From Salegentibacter_A chungangensis (GTDB taxonomy: Bacteria > Bacteroidota > Bacteroidia > Flavobacteriales > Flavobacteriaceae), in the NCBI RefSeq assembly GCF_042678405.1, contig NZ_JBHTLI010000004.1, positions 1 to 5,536 on the forward strand: a DNA stretch of 5,536 bases. Direction: 5' to 3'. Position numbers and translations under genes: made by a program. Under the pieces are notes generated by a model that ran no database searches, was not told the origin of the DNA, and saw only the letters and a list, made by a program, of their open reading frames with translations. Below are positions 1 through 5,536 of this stretch, piece by piece; positions within the stretch are counted from its first letter, which is position 1; every line of letters starts with the position of its first letter.

Positions 1-34
1 AAAGCGAGCGATCTGAAACAGACTGAAACAACAA

Positions 35-87
35 CGAAATCCACGGGTAGTGGTAGTTTAAGAAAAGGTTCAACTCCTTTTATTTCG
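35..87 (+). other. Possible three-way junction RNA structure in the leader
   Basis: Three perfect stems nest without conflict. CGAAAT (35-40) pairs with ATTTCG (82-87) and encloses CCAC/GTGG (41-44 with 50-53, loop GGGTA) and AAAAGG/CCTTTT (63-68 with 76-81, loop TTCAACT). The first hairpin abuts the outer stem on the 5' side and the second abuts it on the 3' side. The second loop fits the seven-base T-loop pattern of tRNAs and is closed by G-C. The stems are short and the fold is read by eye, so its function is unknown. Confidence 0.4.
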
Positions 88-92
88 GCGAG

Positions 93-111
93 GTAACTTT
101 TTTATGGTTAC
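93..111 (+). promoter_or_regulatory. Hairpin just upstream of leader boxA (boxB-like position)
   Basis: GTAAC (93-97) pairs with GTTAC (107-111) around a nine-base T-rich loop, ending six bases before boxA. In Escherichia coli rRNA leaders a boxB stem-loop precedes boxA, so position is the argument here. The stem is only five base pairs and could be chance. Confidence 0.35.
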
Positions 112-117
112 ACGAAA

Positions 118-133
118 GTTCATTGATATATTG
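118..133 (+). promoter_or_regulatory. boxA-type antitermination site, 16S leader
   Basis: GTTCATTGATATATTG resembles the rRNA boxA pattern G(C/T)TC(T/A)TT(A/G)ACA, the RNA site bound by NusB with ribosomal protein S10 to build an antitermination complex. It is 15/16 identical to a second copy ahead of 23S (2252-2267). One copy before each large rRNA is the arrangement known from E. coli. The role is inferred from motif, duplication and position. Its 3' half can also pair with the 16S trailer. Confidence 0.7.
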
Positions 134-145
134 AATTGACAGCGC

Positions 146-161
146 GTTATCGTGAGATAAC
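146..161 (+). other. GNRA-capped hairpin in the 16S leader
   Basis: GTTATC (146-151) pairs perfectly with GATAAC (156-161) around a GTGA tetraloop. It lies 12 bases after boxA and projects from the 5' strand of the pre-16S stalk between two paired blocks, giving a three-way junction. The GNRA loop suggests a stable element or protein contact; function unknown. Confidence 0.65.
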
Positions 162-200
162 ACGAAAAAGAATTAAGACTAGAAGAGTCGTCTTTGAGCA

Positions 201-216
201 TTACTTGAGAGAGTAA
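201..216 (+). other. Second GNRA-capped hairpin in the 16S leader
   Basis: TTACTT (201-206) pairs with GAGTAA (211-216), the closing pair being U-G, around a GAGA tetraloop. It is the second hairpin inserted in the 5' strand of the pre-16S stalk, between the blocks ending at 200 and starting at 218. Confidence 0.55.
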
Positions 217-712
217 AAACATACTTAGTAATTGTTATTATATTTAAGATTTAACGATGAAGAGTTTGATCCTGGCTCAGGATGAACGCTAGCGGCAGGC
301 CTAACACATGCAAGTCGAGGGGTAACATAGAAAAGCTTGCTTTTCTGATGACGACCGGCGCACGGGTGCGTAACGCGTATACAATCTACCTTTTAGCGAG
401 GGATAGCCCAGGGAAACTTGGATTAATACCTCATAGTATGGTTGGATAGCATTATCCTGATCATTAAACATTTATGGCTAAAAGATGAGTATGCGTCCTA
501 TTAGTTAGTTGGTAAGGTAACGGCTTACCAAGGCAGCGATAGGTAGGGGTCCTGAGAGGGAGATCCCCCACACTGGTACTGAGACACGGACCAGACTCCT
601 ACGGGAGGCAGCAGTGAGGAATATTGGACAATGGGCGAGAGCCTGATCCAGCCATGCCGCGTGCAGGAAGACTGCCCTATGGGTTGTAAACTGCTTTTAC
701 AGAGGAAGAACC

Positions 713-730
713 ACCCCCACGTGTGGGGGT
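713..730 (+). other. GC-rich V3 hairpin (h17 region) within 16S
   Basis: ACCCCCA (713-719) pairs perfectly with TGGGGGT (724-730) around a CGTG loop. It lies in the variable V3 region, which differs between genera, and its GC-rich stem is useful for identifying the source organism. Confidence 0.7.
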
Positions 731-755
731 TTGACGGTACTCTGCGAATAAGGAT

Positions 756-793
<38 letters not shown>

Positions 794-1157
794 ATCCAAG
801 CGTTATCCGGAATCATTGGGTTTAAAGGGTCCGTAGGCGGATTTATAAGTCAGTGGTGAAAGTCTTCCGCTTAACGGGAGAACTGCCATTGATACTGTAG
901 ATCTTGAGTTGTTATGAAGTGGTTAGAATGTGTAGTGTAGCGGTGAAATGCATAGATATTACACAGAATACCGATTGCGAAGGCAGATCACTAATAACAC
1001 ACTGACGCTGATGGACGAAAGCGTAGGTAGCGAACAGGATTAGATACCCTGGTAGTCTACGCCGTAAACGATGGTTACTAGCTGTCCGGCCTAATTGAGG
1101 GCTGGGTGGTTAAGCGAAAGTGATAAGTAACCCACCTGGGGAGTACGTTCGCAAGAA

Positions 1158-1227
<70 letters not shown>

Positions 1228-1617
1228 GGAACCTTACCAGGGCTTAAATGTAGTCTGACAGGTCTGGAAACAGACTTTTCTTCGGACAGATTACAAGGTG
1301 CTGCATGGTTGTCGTCAGCTCGTGCCGTGAGGTGTCAGGTTAAGTCCTATAACGAGCGCAACCCCTGTGGTTAGTTGCCAGCGAGTCAAGTCGGGAACTC
1401 TAGCCAGACTGCCGGTGCAAACCGCGAGGAAGGTGGGGATGACGTCAAATCATCACGGCCCTTACGTCCTGGGCCACACACGTGCTACAATGGTAGGGAC
1501 AGAGAGCAGCCACTTCGTGAGAAGGAGCGAATCTATAAACCCTATCACAGTTCGGATCGTAGTCTGCAACTCGACTACGTGAAGCTGGAATCGCTAGTAA
1601 TCGCATATCAGCCATGA

Positions 1618-1659
<42 letters not shown>

Positions 1660-1733
1660 AGCCATGGAAGCCGGGGGTACCTGAAGTCCGTTACCGCAAG
1701 GAGCGGCCTAGGGTAAAACTGGTAACTGGGGCT

Positions 1734-1773
<40 letters not shown>

Positions 1774-1776
1774 ACA

Positions 1777-1783
1777 CCTCCTT
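1777..1783 (+). other. Anti-Shine-Dalgarno at the 16S 3' end
   Basis: CCTCCTT is intact, within GGAACACCTCCTTTCT. The base after GGA is A where E. coli has T, as I recall for Bacteroidota 16S. The core able to pair with AGGAGG leaders is preserved. Confidence 0.9.
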
Positions 1784-1794
1784 TCTAGAGCGAA

Positions 1795-1812
1795 GTACTA
1801 TTAAAGGTACTA
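1795..1812 (+). other. Small hairpin just after 16S
   Basis: AGTACT pairs with GGTACT (five Watson-Crick pairs and one G-U) around ATTAAA, a few bases downstream of the mature 16S end and inside the pre-16S stalk. It may help define the 3' processing region; the role is inferred from position only. Confidence 0.45.
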
Positions 1813-1815
1813 GCG

Positions 1816-1882
1816 CAGTTACTAAGAGGATATGTTGTTTAAAGAAGTCCTTTTGGTCTTGATTCTTGTCAATTTAATTTAT
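1816..1882 (+). other. Pre-16S processing stalk, 3' strand
   Basis: Almost the whole of this segment is complementary to the 16S leader (126-234), with only AGGA (1827-1830) and single mismatches left out. The longest unbroken block, 1850-1867, gives 18 consecutive pairs including three G-U. The segment stops six bases before tRNA-Ile, so nearly all the 16S to tRNA spacer is devoted to the stalk. Confidence 0.75.
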
Positions 1883-1888
1883 AGGGAC

Positions 1889-1962
1889 AGTCTCATAGCT
1901 CAGCTGGTTAGAGCGCTACACTGATAATGTAGAGGTCGGCAGTTCGAGTCTGCCTGAGACTA
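1889..1962 (+). tRNA. ileT: tRNA-Ile, anticodon GAT
   Basis: Delivers isoleucine at ATC and ATT codons. All arms fold: acceptor AGTCTCA with TGAGACT (seven pairs), D-arm GCTC/GAGC with AGCTGGTTA in the loop, anticodon arm CTACA/TGTAG with loop CTGATAA (GAT at 1923-1925), a five-base variable region, and T-arm GGCAG/CTGCC with loop TTCGAGT. The A1-U72 pair and discriminator A73 match E. coli tRNA-Ile. The gene is 74 nt without CCA; the next bases are CTT, so CCA must be added enzymatically. It sits in the classic 16S-23S spacer position ahead of tRNA-Ala, so it is transcribed with the rRNA. The gene symbol follows E. coli usage. Confidence 0.97.
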
Positions 1963-1976
1963 CTTTTTAAAGTAGT
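1959..1976 (+). other. Hairpin overlapping the 3' end of tRNA-Ile
   Basis: ACTACTTT (1959-1966) is the exact reverse complement of AAAGTAGT (1969-1976), separated by TT, so perhaps six or seven pairs form in practice. Its 5' arm includes the last three acceptor-stem bases and the discriminator of tRNA-Ile, so it competes with the mature fold. It has no T-tract after it and is not a terminator. Confidence 0.5.
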
Positions 1977-2095
1977 TGTAAGGCTACAGAGAAGTTCATT
2001 TGAAATAGGAAATTTTAGAAGTTGGGTAACCAAGTTGACGTATAGGTCATCAATTAACTGATAACTGTTAACTGATACCGACTACTGAAAGACCT
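1963..2095 (+). other. Spacer between tRNA-Ile and tRNA-Ala
   Basis: This 133-base AT-rich spacer contains no gene. It holds the trailing arm of the tRNA-Ile hairpin, a weak boxA look-alike (1994-2009), a TTGG/CCAA hairpin with a GTAA loop (2022-2033), a short heptamer repeat (2056-2076), and AGGTC (2044-2048), which could pair with GACCT (2091-2095) just before tRNA-Ala. Confidence 0.6.
2056..2076 (+). repeat. Three tandem heptamers, AACTGWT
   Basis: Three head-to-tail copies of a seven-base unit, the first and third AACTGAT and the middle AACTGTT, lie in the spacer 20 bases before tRNA-Ala. The outer copies sit within a 10-base direct repeat, TTAACTGATA (2054-2063 and 2068-2077). Heptamer arrays of this kind are prone to slippage, so copy number may differ between operons or strains. 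Confidence 0.8.
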
Positions 2096-2169
2096 GGGGG
2101 ATTAGCTCAGCTGGCTAGAGCGCCTGCCTTGCACGCAGGAGGTCATCGGTTCGACTCCGATATTCTCCA
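2096..2169 (+). tRNA. alaT: tRNA-Ala, anticodon TGC
   Basis: Delivers alanine at GCN codons. The arms are acceptor GGGGGAT with ATTCTCC (two G-U pairs), D-arm GCTC/GAGC, anticodon arm CCTGC/GCAGG with loop CTTGCAC (TGC at 2130-2132), and T-arm ATCGG/CCGAT with loop TTCGACT. The third acceptor pair is G3-U70, the established identity element for alanyl-tRNA synthetase, which makes the assignment firm. The gene is 74 nt and ends at discriminator A73; the next bases are CA, so CCA is not encoded. It is the second spacer tRNA of the operon and is immediately followed by a small hairpin. The gene symbol follows E. coli usage. Confidence 0.97.
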
Positions 2170-2184
2170 CAAGGCGATGCCTTG
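2170..2184 (+). other. Hairpin abutting the 3' end of tRNA-Ala
   Basis: CAAGGC (2170-2175) pairs perfectly with GCCTTG (2179-2184) around GAT and starts at the base after discriminator A73. It lacks a T-tract, so it is not a terminator. It could block 3' exonucleases or position the endonuclease that trims the tRNA; this is inference from position. Confidence 0.55.
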
Positions 2185-2236
2185 AGATGTAGATCTTGAG
2201 AGATTCGCCGCGAAGAAGCGCTGATATTTATTATCG

Positions 2237-2251
2237 GTGGCGATTCGCCAC
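2237..2251 (+). promoter_or_regulatory. Perfect hairpin abutting spacer boxA (boxB-like position)
   Basis: GTGGCG (2237-2242) pairs perfectly with CGCCAC (2246-2251) around ATT, and boxA starts at the very next base. A stem-loop followed by boxA is the order of boxB and boxA in E. coli rRNA leaders. The GATTCGCC of its 3' side also occurs at 2202-2209, so an alternative pairing with that upstream copy is possible. Confidence 0.55.
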
Positions 2252-2267
2252 GTTCATTGACATATTG
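2252..2267 (+). promoter_or_regulatory. boxA-type antitermination site, ahead of 23S
   Basis: GTTCATTGACATATTG fits the rRNA boxA pattern through ATTGACA and differs from the leader copy (118-133) at one base. It would reload NusB/S10-type antitermination factors before the long 23S is transcribed, as the spacer boxA does in E. coli. Bases 2256-2267 also form the outer part of the pre-23S stalk, so the site can be single-stranded only until the 23S trailer is made. Confidence 0.75.
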
Positions 2268-2270
2268 AGA

Positions 2271-2285
2271 AACAAAGAATACGAG
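2271..2285 (+). repeat. Direct repeat AACAAAGAATACGAG, copy 1
   Basis: This 15-base sequence recurs exactly at 2353-2367, 82 bases downstream. Copy 1 forms part of the outer pre-23S stalk. The preceding base pair differs (GA before copy 1, GT before copy 2). Confidence 0.9.
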
Positions 2286-2295
2286 AGAAACTACA

Positions 2296-2319
2296 GTTAT
2301 AGAAGTTAAATTTTATAAC
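2296..2319 (+). other. Hairpin inserted in the pre-23S stalk
   Basis: GTTATAGAA (2296-2304) pairs with TTTTATAAC (2311-2319), nine pairs with one G-U, around GTTAAA. It projects from the 5' strand of the pre-23S stalk, echoing the two hairpins projecting from the pre-16S stalk. Confidence 0.6.
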
Positions 2320-2338
2320 AAGCGAATTAAATATTCGA

Positions 2339-2355
2339 GTTACTTTAAGAGTAAC
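2339..2355 (+). other. Hairpin between the two direct repeats
   Basis: GTTACT (2339-2344) pairs perfectly with AGTAAC (2350-2355) around TTAAG. It overlaps the innermost stalk block (2335-2341) and the start of repeat copy 2, so it is an alternative to those pairings. Confidence 0.45.
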
Positions 2356-2367
2356 AAAGAATACGAG
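2353..2367 (+). repeat. Direct repeat AACAAAGAATACGAG, copy 2
   Basis: Exact second copy of 2271-2285, about 19 bases before the 23S start. Its first nine bases, AACAAAGAA, can also pair with TTCTTTGTT at 5291-5299, the partner of copy 1, so the two copies can compete for one trailer sequence. The extended pairing of copy 1 is much longer and should win. Confidence 0.85.
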
Positions 2368-2385
2368 CATTAGAAGGCAAAAAGC

Positions 2386-5215
<2,830 letters not shown>

Positions 5216-5217
5216 GG

Positions 5218-5245
5218 CGTTCCGGTATCTTCGGGTACCGGAACG
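5218..5245 (+). other. UUCG-capped hairpin after 23S
   Basis: CGTTCCGGTATC (5218-5229) pairs with GGTACCGGAACG (5234-5245), 12 pairs with a single G-U, closed by C(TTCG)G. The C(UUCG)G tetraloop is known to be exceptionally stable. It begins three bases after helix 1 of 23S. No T-run follows, so it is not a terminator; a role as nuclease barrier or folding nucleus in 3' maturation is inferred. Confidence 0.85.
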
Positions 5246-5260
5246 GCTGAAATGCCGCTA

Positions 5261-5315
5261 AGCTCGATAATTTGCAGGTTAGTTTATCCGTTCTTTGTTT
5301 TTCAGTTATGTCAAT
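5261..5315 (+). other. Pre-23S processing stalk, 3' strand
   Basis: Most of these 55 bases pair in order with the 23S leader (2256-2341), leaving out AGGT (5276-5279) and one bulged T (5307). The stretch 5308-5315, ATGTCAAT, is complementary to ATTGACAT within the spacer boxA. Confidence 0.8.
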
Positions 5316-5367
5316 CTTATTAGAAGTAAGGTGTATGATTTAGATCATCCAGGCTTGCTTAACGATT

Positions 5368-5476
<109 letters not shown>

Positions 5477-5482
5477 TTTTTG

Positions 5483-5516
5483 AAACCCCTTCAGGTTATC
5501 CTGGAGGGGTTTTTTT
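5483..5516 (+). terminator. Intrinsic terminator of the rRNA operon
   Basis: AAACCCCTTCAGG (5483-5495) pairs with CCTGGAGGGGTTT (5500-5512), 13 pairs with one G-U, around TTAT. The 3' arm runs into seven consecutive T (5510-5516). It starts seven bases after 5S. On the opposite strand the T-run would be only three bases, so it looks one-directional. Confidence 0.93.
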
Positions 5517-5536
5517 ATACCCCTGTCCCAAAAAAG
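5517..5536. other. Sequence after the terminator, nothing recognised
   Basis: Twenty bases ending in a run of six A and a G. Too short to assign to any neighbour. Confidence 0.5.

Larger units (their letters stand above)
1..117 (+). other. rRNA operon leader, upstream part; no promoter recognised
   Basis: This stretch precedes the first boxA and is probably transcribed leader. I looked for the Bacteroidota promoter pattern (TTG, a gap of about 20, then TAnnTTTG) and found no convincing match; the nearest -7-like string, TAGTTTAA at 54-61, has no TTG upstream of it. The start site therefore probably lies before the window. The segment contains a near-duplicated CTGAAACA (13-20 and 23-30), a possible three-way RNA junction (35-87) and a hairpin (93-111). 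No gene is visible. Confidence 0.55.
126..234 (+). other. Pre-16S processing stalk, 5' strand
   Basis: Four blocks pair in order with the sequence after 16S. 126-140 pairs with 1868-1882 (one U-U mismatch, one G-U). 168-185 pairs with 1850-1867 (18 consecutive pairs, three of them G-U). 189-200 pairs with 1836-1847 (one mismatch). 218-234 pairs with 1816-1836 (17 pairs around a four-base bulge on the trailer). Two insertions on this strand fold into hairpins with GNRA loops (146-161 and 201-216). Such duplexes looping out 16S are known RNase III substrates in other bacteria; cleavage sites cannot be read from sequence. Confidence 0.75.
2256..2341 (+). other. Pre-23S processing stalk, 5' strand
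   Basis: 2256-2279 pairs with 5291-5315 (24 pairs, two of them G-U, one bulged T at 5307). 2282-2293 pairs with 5280-5290 (one bulge, one mismatch). 2322-2329 pairs with 5268-5275, and 2335-2341 with 5261-5267. Between the second and third blocks the leader strand folds into its own hairpin (2296-2319). This duplex would loop out 23S for RNase III-type cleavage. The outer 24-pair block is the strongest complementarity in the window. Confidence 0.8.
5216..5367 (+). other. 23S-5S spacer
   Basis: This 152-base spacer has no gene. It contains the UUCG hairpin (5218-5245), the 3' strand of the pre-23S stalk (5261-5315), and a small ATGAT/ATCAT hairpin (5335-5348). The last 19 bases before 5S show only a weak CTTAA/TTAAG pairing that overlaps the 5S 5' end. 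Confidence 0.7.

Noticed and set aside
54..61. TAGTTTAA as a Bacteroidota -7 promoter element
   Set aside because: It matches TAnnTTTG only in part, no TTG lies upstream within the window, and the bases fall within and beside a better-supported RNA fold.
63..81. AAAAGG/CCTTTT hairpin followed by ATTT as the terminator of an upstream gene
   Set aside because: The stem is short and AT-rich, the T-run is interrupted by A, and the bases fit better in the three-way junction.
896..908. Thirteen-base match TGTAGATCTTGAG shared by 16S and the spacer at 2188-2200
   Set aside because: A single short match with no extension or related flanks; chance is sufficient.
5218..5245. UUCG hairpin as a terminator between 23S and 5S
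   Set aside because: No T-run follows the stem, and 5S with a proper terminator lies downstream on the same strand.

Overview
This window is one complete, apparently intact ribosomal RNA operon on the + strand, in the order 16S rRNA, tRNA-Ile(GAT), tRNA-Ala(TGC), 23S rRNA, 5S rRNA, intrinsic terminator. I find no protein-coding gene. Every sizeable open frame lies inside, or antisense to, recognisable rRNA. The 16S text (GATGAACGCTAGCGGCAGGC near the 5' end, the AAAGGGTCCGTAGGCGG block, the GGAACACCTCCTTTCT 3' end) points to Bacteroidota, most likely family Flavobacteriaceae. I do not assign a genus. Neither tRNA gene encodes its CCA tail.

Layout: 1-253 is the transcribed leader, with a possible three-way junction, a hairpin, a boxA-type antitermination site and the 5' strand of the pre-16S stalk. 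16S is about 254-1786. 1787-1888 carries the 3' strand of the pre-16S stalk. tRNA-Ile is 1889-1962. 1963-2095 is a spacer with a short heptamer repeat. tRNA-Ala is 2096-2169. 2170-2385 holds small hairpins, a second boxA and the 5' strand of the pre-23S stalk. 23S is about 2386-5215. 5216-5367 holds a UUCG-capped hairpin and the 3' strand of the pre-23S stalk. 5S is about 5368-5476. A strong terminator occupies 5483-5516. The promoter was not found and is probably upstream of the window.

How the parts work together: one transcript would be bound at two boxA sites, one ahead of each large rRNA, which in known operons lets polymerase read through long untranslated RNA. The flanks of 16S and of 23S are complementary, so each rRNA is looped out on a long duplex, the usual substrate for RNase III-type processing, while RNase P and 3' nucleases release the tRNAs. 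The trailer strand of each stalk is nearly continuous, the leader strand is interrupted by hairpins, and each boxA partly or mostly falls inside its own stalk.

This is ordinary core machinery and I see no evidence of a new biological system. What deserves a second look is the RNA architecture of the leader and spacers and a compensated base pair in the peptidyl transferase region of 23S.
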